Positions 54,387 through 63,129 of a stretch of DNA of 64,000 nucleotides are shown in pieces. This stretch comes from Campylobacter sp. RM16187 (GTDB taxonomy: Bacteria; Campylobacterota; Campylobacteria; Campylobacterales; Campylobacteraceae), in the NCBI RefSeq assembly GCF_025319965.1, contig NZ_CP012549.1, forward strand, positions 1,550,001 through 1,614,000. The letters run 5' to 3'. Within the stretch, counting starts at the first letter, position 1. Each line of letters begins with the position of its first letter. A program made the position numbers and the translations under genes. A model generated the notes under the pieces. The model was not told the origin of the DNA. It searched no databases and saw only the letters and a list, made by a program, of their open reading frames with translations.

Positions 54387-54746
54387 CTATCTGGCGGTAA
54401 TTTTTAATAAAACTCTTACCGCCAAAATCCCAAATACTATCCCCATAAAATCGGCTAAAATATCAAGCAGACTAAAATACCTATTTGGCAAAAACGCTTG
54501 AACAACTTCTATCTGAACCGCATAGATCATTAGTATAACTATTTTTTGGATTAAATTTAGCCTTTTTAACCCAAAATTCATAGTGATATAAAGCACAATA
54601 AAAGCTAAAAAATGATTTATCTTATCCCGACTGCTTTTTACAAGCTCAAATTCCGCACTTGTAGTAGCCATATACTCTATAACCACTAATAAAAATATAA
54701 AAACAAATGCAAAAAATCTCGATAAGTAGATCGCTTTTAAGCTCAT
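54387..54746 (-). CDS. VanZ-like family membrane protein
   Basis: A 119-residue polytopic protein with about four membrane segments. SRDKINHFLAFIVLYITMNFG and FLPNRYFSLLDILADFMGIVFG carry the VanZ pattern (DKxxHFxAF and D.xxDxxxNxxG-like). VanZ proteins occur with teicoplanin resistance and in many genomes with no known role. It overlaps the yeiH-like gene by 4 bases. Function unknown. Confidence 0.82.
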   Translation of the reverse strand: MSLKAIYLSRFFAFVFIFLLVVIEYMATTSAEFELVKSSRDKINHFLAFIVLYITMNFGLKRLNLIQKIVILMIYAVQIEVVQAFLPNRYFSLLDILADFMGIVFGILAVRVLLKITAR

Positions 54747-55756
54747 ACTAGAAATTTAACTAGACAAAAAGCCGATAAAAATAGCCAAGCAAACAGAATA
54801 AAAGCCAAAACAAAAGGCTTTTTGCCGGCATTTTTTAAAACATCTTTTCTTATCGTTACTCCAAGCGCGCTCATTGCAATAGTTAGTAATAAAATATCTA
54901 TAAAATATATAATCTCTAACAAAAAGTCACTTAAGATTCCAATCGAATTAAAAGATACGGCAAATAAAAACCATAGTGCAAAATATGGGAAAGAGGCTCT
55001 TATATTTAATGATTTTTTACCATTTGATACTTCTAAATTTAATAAACTAAGAACTATCAAAAACGGAGCAAGCATCAAGACTCTTAGCATTTTAATTATA
55101 ACTGCATTTGCCTGAGCTACTTCGCCTATAGCAGATCCGGCTCCTACTACATGAGCCACCTCATGCAAGCTAGCTCCAGTAAAAAATCCTATCTTTAACT
55201 CACTAAAAGCTAAAATTTGAGAGCCAAATATAAGAGGATAGGCAAACATACCTATCGTGCCAAATACAACCACGGTAGATACGGCTATGGCTATCTGATC
55301 GCTTTTTGCTTTTATGACGCTTCCTGCGGCAAGCACTGCAGCAGCACCGCATATAGAGCTACCACTACTAATCAGTGCCGCGCTTTTTCTATCAAGACCT
55401 ATCTTTTGCCCTAAATAATATCCAATGAAAAATGTTGAGAATACGATAAAAAACGATAAGAATATACCTACAACACCGACTTGCGAAATATCTGCTATGC
55501 TAAGCTTGAATCCAAAAAGAATAATCCCAAGTCTTAAAATTTGCTTTGTACTCACGGCTAAAACATGGCTTCTTCTTAGTATTAAGACATTTTTATGAGA
55601 GATATTGCCAAGTATAGCTCCAACAACCACGGCAATTATAAGAGGGCTAATATAAAAAGTGGAAAATGGAGGAATTTTAGATAGTAAAATAGAAAAACTG
55701 GCTAAAAATAGTATGATGAGCCAGGATCTAATCTTTCTTTTTTTGGCTAACTTCAT
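54743..55756 (-). CDS. YeiH/UPF0324 family putative sulfate exporter
   Basis: A 337-residue protein with about ten membrane segments. LSKIPPFSTFYISPLIIAVVVGAILGN, GIILFGFKLSIADI, SSGSSICGAAAVLA and GASLHEVAHVVGAG are the family landmarks. Members have been proposed to export sulfate or sulfonate products; the evidence is family-based. Upstream is argS on the same strand (39-base gap). Confidence 0.85.
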   Translation of the reverse strand: MKLAKKRKIRSWLIILFLASFSILLSKIPPFSTFYISPLIIAVVVGAILGNISHKNVLILRRSHVLAVSTKQILRLGIILFGFKLSIADISQVGVVGIFLSFFIVFSTFFIGYYLGQKIGLDRKSAALISSGSSICGAAAVLAAGSVIKAKSDQIAIAVSTVVVFGTIGMFAYPLIFGSQILAFSELKIGFFTGASLHEVAHVVGAGSAIGEVAQANAVIIKMLRVLMLAPFLIVLSLLNLEVSNGKKSLNIRASFPYFALWFLFAVSFNSIGILSDFLLEIIYFIDILLLTIAMSALGVTIRKDVLKNAGKKPFVLAFILFAWLFLSAFCLVKFLV

Positions 55757-55795
55757 TTTAACTTAGCATAAATTTATGGCAAAAGTGCCATAAAT

Positions 55796-57382
55796 TTACA
55801 TCTTATCTTTTGCAGTTATTCCCATAAGAGAAAGTGCTGTTTTTATAGAGAGTGCAACAACTGCAAATAACTTTAACAACTCATCTTCGTTTTCGCTCCC
55901 GACAACTCGATTTTCATTATAAAATTTATGAAAATTAGCAGCCAAAGACTTTAAGTAGTCACAAATTTTTTGCATAGAGCGAACGTTAAACGCATCTACT
56001 AAAACCTCGTTTAAAGCAAGTGCTTCAAAAAGCAGATTTTTAGCATCTTCATTCAAATTTACAAAGCTCGCATTTTTGACATCATCTACAACTTTACCAG
56101 CCTTTGCGAAAATCTGATTAACCCTTGCGTGAGCATAATTTATATAAAAAATCGGATTTGAGCTATCCTCTTTTTTAAGCTCGTCTACATCAAATTCAAG
56201 GTGAGTATCGCTCTTTTTACTAAGGAATATGAATCTAAGAGCTTCATAGCCAATCTCTTCCACAACATCACTCATCAAGACTACGTTACCGCTTCTCTTA
56301 CTCATCTTAAACTGTTCGCCGTTTTTAAGCAGGCTAACCATCTGTGAGAGTAAAACCTCTAGTCTATTTTCATCATAGCCAAGAAAATGTACTGCCGCTT
56401 TCATTCTTGCTATATATCCGTGGTGATCGGCCCCCCAGATATTTATATATCTATCGTATCCACGCTTAAATTTATTATTGTGATATACGATATCGCCCGC
56501 CAGATAGGTTCCGCGACCATCTTCTCGCACTATAACTCTATCCTTTTCATCTCCTACTAAACTAGAATTTAGCCAAATTTTGCCATCTTGCTCATATATT
56601 CCGTTACAAGATCTAAGCCTATCAAGAGTCTCTTCAAGCTGATCATAATAGCTTCTCTCGCTTGACCAGTTTTCTATAAAAATTTGCGCATCTGCTAAAT
56701 TTTGCTTAATAAGATTTAAAACAATGTCTTTACCAAAATCGGCTAGTTCTAAATTTCTACTCTGATCGTAAAAAATTTCCTTGCCAAATTTCTGCTTAGC
56801 AGCCTTAGCTATGTCTAGGATATAATCGCCTCTATAATAAGCCTCCGGATAGACTACATTTTCACTAAAAAGTTCTTCACGGGCTCTAAGACTTATGGAA
56901 ATTCCAAGTAGATCTATTTGATTACCCGCATCATTGATATAGTATTCAGTCTTAATATCTTTGCCTATATATCTGCCGACTCTAGCAAGAGTATCTCCAA
57001 ATACAGCACCTCTTACGTGACCTATATGAAGAGGACCTGTAGGATTTGCACTTACGTATTCAAGTAAAATTTTTTCACTTTCGGCTCCACCTCTTGCAAA
57101 ATTTTGAGGGTTTTCTATAGCGGCTTTAGCAAGATTGTCTAAGAAATTTTGTTTTAACTTAAAATTTATATAGCCATTTAATGCGCTTACCTCAAATATT
57201 TCACTATCTTTAAATTTACTAGCTATATCTTGTGCTATGATTACCGGAGATTTTTTAAGCTCTTTTGCCAAAGAAAACGCAAGAGGAGTCGCATAGTGGG
57301 CGAGATTTTTATCCTTTGGTTTTTCAAGGACAAAATCAACCTCTATAACTTTTTTTATCTCGTCTATGACTAAATTTTTCAA
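55796..57382 (-). CDS. argS: Arginyl-tRNA synthetase
   Basis: A 528-residue class I synthetase: an N-terminal arginine-specific additional domain (about 1-100), the HIGH motif in NPTGPLHIGHVRGAVFGD, LAGDIVYHNNKFKRGYDRYINIWGADHHGYIARMKAA, and the KMSK-like motif QFKMSKRSGNVV. The DALR anticodon-binding domain is at the C-terminus. It starts with TTG at 57382 after TAAGG, with a 9-base gap from tatA. Confidence 0.95.
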   Translation of the reverse strand: MKNLVIDEIKKVIEVDFVLEKPKDKNLAHYATPLAFSLAKELKKSPVIIAQDIASKFKDSEIFEVSALNGYINFKLKQNFLDNLAKAAIENPQNFARGGAESEKILLEYVSANPTGPLHIGHVRGAVFGDTLARVGRYIGKDIKTEYYINDAGNQIDLLGISISLRAREELFSENVVYPEAYYRGDYILDIAKAAKQKFGKEIFYDQSRNLELADFGKDIVLNLIKQNLADAQIFIENWSSERSYYDQLEETLDRLRSCNGIYEQDGKIWLNSSLVGDEKDRVIVREDGRGTYLAGDIVYHNNKFKRGYDRYINIWGADHHGYIARMKAAVHFLGYDENRLEVLLSQMVSLLKNGEQFKMSKRSGNVVLMSDVVEEIGYEALRFIFLSKKSDTHLEFDVDELKKEDSSNPIFYINYAHARVNQIFAKAGKVVDDVKNASFVNLNEDAKNLLFEALALNEVLVDAFNVRSMQKICDYLKSLAANFHKFYNENRVVGSENEDELLKLFAVVALSIKTALSLMGITAKDKM

Positions 57383-57391
57383 CCCTAAACC

Positions 57392-57619
57392 TTACGCACT
57401 CTTAGTAGTTTCATCTACTTTTGTAGCGGTTATAACTTCCTCTTTCTTCTCTTCAACTTTCTCTATATTCTCAGCTTTTTTATCATCGGTTTCCATCTCT
57501 GATTTAAAGCTTTTTATACCCTTACCAAGTCCTTTTGCAAGCTCCGGAATCTTCTTCGCTCCGAAAAGCAAAACTATTATAAGTAAAACTATAAGCAATT
57601 GTTGGACACTTGGACCCAT
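57392..57619 (-). CDS. tatA: Sec-independent translocase TatA
   Basis: A 75-residue protein: one membrane helix (about 5-20, VQQLLIVLLIIVLLFGAKKIPELAKGLG), the FGAKKIPEL hinge, an amphipathic helix and a Glu/Lys-rich tail. It forms the pore of the twin-arginine pathway. The ATG at 57619, five bases after AAAGGAG, is clear; an upstream ATG would reach into gmk. Confidence 0.93.
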   Translation of the reverse strand: MGPSVQQLLIVLLIIVLLFGAKKIPELAKGLGKGIKSFKSEMETDDKKAENIEKVEEKKEEVITATKVDETTKSA

Positions 57620-57659
57620 TTTTTCTCCTTTTAAAATTTTCGTTATATTATCATATTTT

Positions 57660-58271
57660 TCAAAATTCACGCCAATTATTGATAGTTTCGCGTAAATTTA
57701 TACTATTACTTTTTAGTCTAATAACTCTTAAAATTGACTGTAAGTTTTTATAACTCTCCTCAAGATCATCGTTTATGAAAAAATAATCGTATTCTAAGAT
57801 ATGCTCCATCTCATCAAGAGCGTTTGTTAGGCGATGTTCAATAGTTTGTGCGCTATCGGTTCCCCGACCCTCCAGCCTACGTTTAAGTTCATTTTGGCTG
57901 TGAGTTGTAATAAAAACAGAGGTTATAAGCTCGCCAAATTTTTTTCTAGCTATATGAAAGCCTTGCACATCTATATCAAATACGGCGATTTTTCCTTCAT
58001 TAAGAGCTTTTAATACAGGTTTTAAGGATGTTCCGTAGTAGTTTTTATGCACATACGCCCACTCCAAGAAACTATCCTCTTCGATACCCTTTTTAAACTC
58101 CTCTTCGCTGATATAGTGATAGTTTACACCCTCTTTTTCACCATCTCTTATAGCTCTTGTTGTACTTGAAATCGAAAAATAAAGATCGGTTTCCTCTTTT
58201 AAAAGCCTATTTAAAAGAGTGCTTTTACCACTTCCACTAGGTCCTGAAATAAGTAAAATTTGCCCCTTCAA
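57660..58271 (-). CDS. gmk: Guanylate kinase
   Basis: A 203-residue nucleoside monophosphate kinase (GMP to GDP). LLISGPSGSGKSTLLNRLL is the P-loop. The GMP site is SISSTTRAIRDGEKEGVNYHYIS, and AVFDIDVQGFHIARKKF and RLEGRGTDSAQTIEHRL follow. The TTG at 58271, directly after the upstream stop and 8 bases after GAGG, is preferred to the TTG at 58286 because the family starts KGxxxxISGPSG. Confidence 0.94.
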   Translation of the reverse strand: MKGQILLISGPSGSGKSTLLNRLLKEETDLYFSISSTTRAIRDGEKEGVNYHYISEEEFKKGIEEDSFLEWAYVHKNYYGTSLKPVLKALNEGKIAVFDIDVQGFHIARKKFGELITSVFITTHSQNELKRRLEGRGTDSAQTIEHRLTNALDEMEHILEYDYFFINDDLEESYKNLQSILRVIRLKSNSINLRETINNWREF

Positions 58272-58272
58272 A

Positions 58273-59613
58273 CTACTTTTCCTCAAATGTTATATTTATT
58301 TTGATATTTAGACCCTTTAGGGCCTCTTTGATAGAATCGGCACTAAGAACACCTGTGATCTGCTCTCCTATCTTATGCGCCAGCTCTTTTTTTATAGCAT
58401 CAGAGCTACCTACCAAATCGCTTTTTGTGGGTTCTACCATACTGGCAAAATCCTCGTTCAAAGCCTTCGCCAGATCCTCTTCTTTTATCTGATCAATATC
58501 GTCATATTCGCTAGTGCTGGATACATTTAACCGCTCGCTCTTAAATTCACTCTCTTGATCAATAAACGTAAAATCGCCCATCTCATCACTTTCTTTTATA
58601 AAATCTTCATTTCCTAATTGATCTTGTGTATCTAAATTTTTCTCTTTTTTTACTATTTCAGAGTGATCATTTGCAAATTCGCTCTCGGATTTATCTTCAA
58701 ATTCATCTAAATTTAGTTCACTATCTAGGCTATCTATCTCATCTATAGTTTTTCTGATATCGGCAAATGTATCGTCTTCTGTTTCAAAATCAACCTTATC
58801 GCCATCATCTTTAAGCTCTATTTCGTCACTTAAATCTTCATTTTTGCTATACTCATTTTCTTCAGCCAGCTCATCTTTAGGTTGCGATGACTCTTCAATT
58901 TCAAGGTCACTTAGATCTGCATTCTCTTTGATATCTTCTTTTTTGTCATCATCAAAGCCAAAATCAGACAAAAGATCCTCCTCTCTTGAAGTCATCTCAG
59001 CAGGTTCTTCATCTTTAAAATCATCAAATTCTTCTAAAATATCTTCTTTGTTTATATCATCATCTTCACTAGTGCTATCTAAATCTCTAGCCTCTTCATC
59101 TTTATCCGCCAAGTCCATATCAAAATCATCCAAGCTAAATCTGTCATCTTCAATATTGTCGTCTTTAATACCAAACTCATCTTTAAATAGCTCATCGCTA
59201 AGTTCATCTACAAATTCGCTATCTTCAATAGAAACTAAAGAATCTTGTTCGTCTTTTAGTTCGCTAAAATTTTCTTTATCTTCATCAAAACCAGATAAAT
59301 TTTGATCTTGAGTATGCCCTAAGGATTCTACAATAGATATAAATTCCGTAGGTAAAAAAGGCTTTGGTAAAATCTTGTCCGCACGATCAAATTCCGGAGA
59401 GCTTTTAGAAGATAGGTATAAAATTTTACTTGTCATCTCTTCTAAATTTACATCTTGAACAGTAATTTCGCTATCTAAAATTAATATATCAAAAAACTTG
59501 CCCTTAATATCATCAAGGTTATCAACTTCAATATATTCATATCCTATTTTACTAAGGCTAAGCGTTGCCAAGCGCGATACTGCAGGATTACTATTGACAA
59601 GTGCGACTTTCAT
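58273..59613 (-). CDS. Highly acidic protein with N-terminal pseudo-receiver domain
   Basis: A 446-residue protein. Residues about 1-100 look like a response-regulator receiver: VNSNP where the acidic pair is expected, the phospho-acceptor-like D47 in ILILD, and the conserved K84-P85 (LPKPF). The acidic metal-binding pair is missing, so phosphorylation is doubtful. About residues 100-390 are a low-complexity region of Asp, Glu, Ser and Leu. The C-terminus has a short conserved helix-strand segment (LAHKIGEQITGVLSADSIKEALKGL). ATG 59613 follows AAAGGAG. It lies between gmk and fliR. Role unknown. Confidence 0.8.
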   Translation of the reverse strand: MKVALVNSNPAVSRLATLSLSKIGYEYIEVDNLDDIKGKFFDILILDSEITVQDVNLEEMTSKILYLSSKSSPEFDRADKILPKPFLPTEFISIVESLGHTQDQNLSGFDEDKENFSELKDEQDSLVSIEDSEFVDELSDELFKDEFGIKDDNIEDDRFSLDDFDMDLADKDEEARDLDSTSEDDDINKEDILEEFDDFKDEEPAEMTSREEDLLSDFGFDDDKKEDIKENADLSDLEIEESSQPKDELAEENEYSKNEDLSDEIELKDDGDKVDFETEDDTFADIRKTIDEIDSLDSELNLDEFEDKSESEFANDHSEIVKKEKNLDTQDQLGNEDFIKESDEMGDFTFIDQESEFKSERLNVSSTSEYDDIDQIKEEDLAKALNEDFASMVEPTKSDLVGSSDAIKKELAHKIGEQITGVLSADSIKEALKGLNIKINITFEEK

Positions 59614-59673
59614 CAAGACTCCTTTCATAAAACCTAAAATAGGTATTTTAAGATATTTTTTATTACTCCTAGC

Positions 59674-60438
59674 TTAGTTAAAAAAGAGCGACGGCATATC
59701 GTTTATCACTCTAAACATAAGCTCGCTAAATAGCTCCATCATTCCTGTTAAAATAGCAATCAGTACTAAAAATCCTATCACGATCTTAATAGGATAGCCC
59801 ACAACCAGCAAGTTAAACTGCGGCATAGTCTTCATAAGCATGCCAAAAATAAGATCAGACAGTAACGAAAGTGCAAGGATAGGAAACGACATGATAAAGC
59901 CGAACATAAAGAGATTTATCATCGATTTTGAAGTGTAATGGACTATATTTGCGCTTGGATAAAATTCGCCAAGCGGGATATGAGTGAGCGAATTTGCAAA
60001 AAATAGCAGCAAAAGATGGTGCCCGTCAAAGGCTAAAAATGTCATCAGAGCAAGAAAATTTATGATATTTGACATAACAGGCGAGTTTATGCCTGTCTGA
60101 GGATCAAGCACGCTAGCCATAGAAAAGCCCATAACCATAGAAATTTGCTCGCCTGCAAGCTGAAGTATGCCAAATACAATAGTTACAAGCAGACCCGCAC
60201 AAAGTCCAAGCATAAGCTCGCTTAAAATTTCAACAGCAAGATAGTAAACTTCGCCGCTTTTAACGCTTGCCATAGGAAATAAGAAGATAGTTAAAAAAAA
60301 CGTAAGAGCAGTTTTTGCCGAGATGGGAATTTGAGAGTGTCCAAAAAAAGGAAAAAAGACCATTAGTCCGCTTAATCTGGCGAATAAAAGCATAAAAGTT
60401 ATAACTCTATCAGCGCCAAAAAAGCTTACTATCTCCAT
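59674..60438 (-). CDS. fliR: Flagellar biosynthesis protein FliR
   Basis: A 254-residue polytopic protein with about six membrane segments, part of the flagellar type III export gate with FliP and FliQ. ARLSGLMVFFPFFGHSQIPISAKTALTFFL and GEQISMVMGFSMASVLDPQTG are family signatures. It overlaps the ABC ATPase by 10 bases. The other export gate genes are not in the window. Confidence 0.94.
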   Translation of the reverse strand: MEIVSFFGADRVITFMLLFARLSGLMVFFPFFGHSQIPISAKTALTFFLTIFLFPMASVKSGEVYYLAVEILSELMLGLCAGLLVTIVFGILQLAGEQISMVMGFSMASVLDPQTGINSPVMSNIINFLALMTFLAFDGHHLLLLFFANSLTHIPLGEFYPSANIVHYTSKSMINLFMFGFIMSFPILALSLLSDLIFGMLMKTMPQFNLLVVGYPIKIVIGFLVLIAILTGMMELFSELMFRVINDMPSLFFN

Positions 60439-61073
60439 TTTTGCAGTTGTTTATCCTCTAGCTTATATACGTTTGTGCATCTGCTTGCAAGCTCGTTATC
60501 ATGCGTTACAAGCACGAGTGCGGCATCATTTGCTTTGATATACTCAAAAAGCGTGTTCATGACGTCGTTTGCGGTTTGTTTGTCTAAATTTCCCGTCGGC
60601 TCATCGGCAAAGATGATCTTAGGTTTTTTACAAAGCACACGAGCGATGCTTACTCGCTGCTGCTGCCCTCCGCTTAGCTCGCCTACTTTTTGATCTAAGA
60701 CATTATCGATTTTTAGACTGGCTAAAATTTCACTATCCATATTTTGATTTGACAATATAGTTGCAAGCTCGATATTTTCGCGTGCATTAAAGCCTTTAAA
60801 CAGATAATGCGCTTGAAAAATGATACCAAAATCAAGCCTACGAATTTCTAAAAGCTCGTTTTGCGATAGCGTATAAAGCGACTTGTCTTTATAGATAACT
60901 TCGCCGGTTTTTGGCTTAAGCAGAGTTGAAAGTATATGAAGTATGGTTGATTTCCCGCATCCGCTCACGCCTAAAATCGCTGAGCTTTCGCGGGAATTTA
61001 AAGTTATATTGACATTTTCAAAGAGCGTATAATCATACGCAAAGCTAAGATCTACGCCCTTTAAAATTTCCAT
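60429..61073 (-). CDS. ABC transporter ATP-binding protein, LolD-like
   Basis: A 214-residue ATPase: Walker A GVSGCGKSTILHIL, Q-loop IFQAHYLFKGFNARENIELA, signature LSGGQQQRVSIARVL, Walker B IIFADEPTGNLD, and switch histidine VTHD. The size and Q-loop fit the LolD/MacB group, which either releases lipoproteins to the outer membrane or exports peptides. No permease partner is adjacent, so its role is open. It lies 2 bases after tsf and overlaps fliR. Confidence 0.85.
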   Translation of the reverse strand: MEILKGVDLSFAYDYTLFENVNITLNSRESSAILGVSGCGKSTILHILSTLLKPKTGEVIYKDKSLYTLSQNELLEIRRLDFGIIFQAHYLFKGFNARENIELATILSNQNMDSEILASLKIDNVLDQKVGELSGGQQQRVSIARVLCKKPKIIFADEPTGNLDKQTANDVMNTLFEYIKANDAALVLVTHDNELASRCTNVYKLEDKQLQKWR

Positions 61074-61075
61074 TT

Positions 61076-62140
61076 TTAGCCGATTTGTGCCGCAACTTCT
61101 GCTGCAAAATCCTCATTTTTCTTTTCTAAGCCTTCGCCAAGCTCAAAGCGAACATATTTTACGATCTCGATCTTACCGCCAAGCTCTTTGCTCTTTTCAG
61201 CTATTACTTGCTCGATAGTTTTTTTATCGTCCATTACGTAAAATTGTCCTAAAAGTGTAAGTCTTTGATCTAGAACCGTGTTATCTGCAAAAAATCTCTC
61301 GATCTTGCCGGGTATGATCTTGTCCCAAATTTTCTCAGGCTTACCTTCTGCTTTTAGCTCCTCTTTTATCGCATTTTCAGCTTTTGCTACAACATCATCG
61401 GTAAGTTGCAATCTACTTGCATAGCTTGGGATGTGGTGAAGCGGTTTGCCAAGTCTTTGAAGCTCTTCATTATCCTTTTCAAGCTCGGCTTTAAGCGCTA
61501 TAAACTCTTTTTCAACAAATTCTTTATCAAGATCTTTGTAGCTTATCACGCTTGGCTTCATAGCAGCTGCGTGCATACATAAATTTCTTATGAAATCCTC
61601 TGCTTTTTGAGCTGTTTGAGCGCTATCGCAAGCTGCAGCGATGATAACACCAACGCGTCCGTTTGAATGAACGTATCCGTTTACTACGCCGTTTTCATCA
61701 ACTTTAACAGTTTCAAAGCGTCTTACAACCAAATTTTCGCCGATTGTAGCGATTTGTCCCTTGAAATAATCCTCAAATTTAACGCCGTTTATAACACTCT
61801 CATTTAGGCTCTCTATAGTTGAGATAGAGTTTGCTTGAATGTGAGCCGTAGTGTCTTTTGTAAGGTTTTGGAACTGAACGTTTTTAGCAACGAAATCGGT
61901 TTCAGAGTTGATCTCTGTGATAGTTGCTTTTTTGCAGTGCTCGCACACTTCAACACTTACAAGACCTTCGCTTGCAAGTCTGTCAGCTTTTTTAGCAGCT
62001 TGTCCAAGACCCTTTTCGCGAAGGATATCGATAGCTTTATCCATATCTCCGTTTGCTTCAGCAAGAGCCTTTTTACAATCCATCATTCCGGCTCCGGTTG
62101 TTTCACGGAGCTCTTTTACCATTTGTGCAGTTATTTCCAT
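61076..62140 (-). CDS. tsf: Translation elongation factor Ts
   Basis: A 354-residue nucleotide exchange factor for EF-Tu: an N-terminal UBA domain VKELRETTGAGMMDCKKALAEANGDMDKAIDILREKG, then ETDFVAKNVQFQNL and the coiled-coil and dimerisation domains. It is longer than E. coli EF-Ts (283), as in this phylum. It starts at the rpsB stop codon (TAATG). Confidence 0.96.
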   Translation of the reverse strand: MEITAQMVKELRETTGAGMMDCKKALAEANGDMDKAIDILREKGLGQAAKKADRLASEGLVSVEVCEHCKKATITEINSETDFVAKNVQFQNLTKDTTAHIQANSISTIESLNESVINGVKFEDYFKGQIATIGENLVVRRFETVKVDENGVVNGYVHSNGRVGVIIAAACDSAQTAQKAEDFIRNLCMHAAAMKPSVISYKDLDKEFVEKEFIALKAELEKDNEELQRLGKPLHHIPSYASRLQLTDDVVAKAENAIKEELKAEGKPEKIWDKIIPGKIERFFADNTVLDQRLTLLGQFYVMDDKKTIEQVIAEKSKELGGKIEIVKYVRFELGEGLEKKNEDFAAEVAAQIG

Positions 62141-62934
62141 TATTCTTCATCCTCTGCTTCAAAGTCTTCTTCGTTAAACGCCTCTTCAATCACAGCGTCT
62201 TTTTCTTCTTGAGTAACCTCTTCTTTGCCCTCTTCAGCTACGCCGCCGTCTTTTTCAAGTTGTGAGCGTCCCTCGATGATAGCCTCAGCCATCTCTTGGC
62301 AAAATAGTTGCACCGAGCGGATAGCATCGTCGTTTCCAGGGATTGGATAATCAATTACGTCAGGATCGCAGTTTGTATCGATTGGCGCAACTACAGGGAT
62401 TTTTAATCTGTTAGCTTCTTGAACTGCTATTTTTTCTTTAACTGTATCGATAACAAAGATCATATCAGGTGGAGTTTTCATATTTCTAATTCCGCCAAGA
62501 TAAGCTACGAGCTTCTCTTTTTTGCGGCGAAGCATTAAAGCCTCTTTTTTAGTTAGTAAATTTATCGATCCATCCTCTTCCATAGCTTCGATAACTTCAA
62601 GCTTGCGGATTGATTGGCGGATTGTTCCGAAGTTTGTCATCATACCGCCTAGCCAGCGATGATTTACGTATGGCATACCGCATTTTTCAGCGTATTCGCC
62701 AACTGTTTGACCGGCTTGCTTTTTAGTTCCTACAAAAAGGATAGTTTTACCCTCTGCCGCTGCGTCACGAACGATGTTGTAAGTGTAGCGGAAGTAGCGG
62801 ATAGTTTTTTGTAGATCTATGATATAGATACCTTTTCTCTCGCCAAAAATGAATTTTTTCATCTTTGGGTTCCATCTGCGTGTTTGGTGTCCGAAGTGAA
62901 CGCCGCACTCTAGCAAATCTCTCATTGTTACCAT
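62140..62934 (-). CDS. rpsB: Small subunit ribosomal protein S2
   Basis: A 264-residue S2 protein: [52 protein letters not shown], and [28 protein letters not shown]. The C-terminus carries an acidic tail of about 35 residues ([13 protein letters not shown] and on), as in related bacteria. Its stop overlaps the tsf start. An AGGAG lies before the ATG at 62934. The 195-base gap downstream to the next gene holds the rpsB promoter; no clear consensus is visible. Confidence 0.96.
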   Translation of the reverse strand: MVTMRDLLECGVHFGHQTRRWNPKMKKFIFGERKGIYIIDLQKTIRYFRYTYNIVRDAAAEGKTILFVGTKKQAGQTVGEYAEKCGMPYVNHRWLGGMMTNFGTIRQSIRKLEVIEAMEEDGSINLLTKKEALMLRRKKEKLVAYLGGIRNMKTPPDMIFVIDTVKEKIAVQEANRLKIPVVAPIDTNCDPDVIDYPIPGNDDAIRSVQLFCQEMAEAIIEGRSQLEKDGGVAEEGKEEVTQEEKDAVIEEAFNEEDFEAEDEE

Positions 62935-63129
62935 ATTGGTTCTCCTTGTGCGCTTTTGCGCGAAATTTAGGTTTCTCCTCCACGCCCATTAACGACAAAT
63001 TTGCACTTGTCGCAACCAAATTTTAGGATTGGTGTGTGTGAATTGAAGCTTGGATTATACTGAAAAATTTATAAATTTAAACTAAATTTAATTTTTACAC
63101 CAGCTAATCCAAGCCAAATTTATCCGAAT

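Noticed and set aside
58844-59305. Serine-rich plus-strand frame of 153 codons
   Set aside because: It is the antisense of the Asp/Glu-rich part of the acidic protein gene, and its composition follows from that.
62765-63019. Open frame of 84 codons upstream of and overlapping rpsB
   Set aside because: It is out of frame with rpsB and covers its 5' end; the product resembles no protein and the S2 frame is certain.
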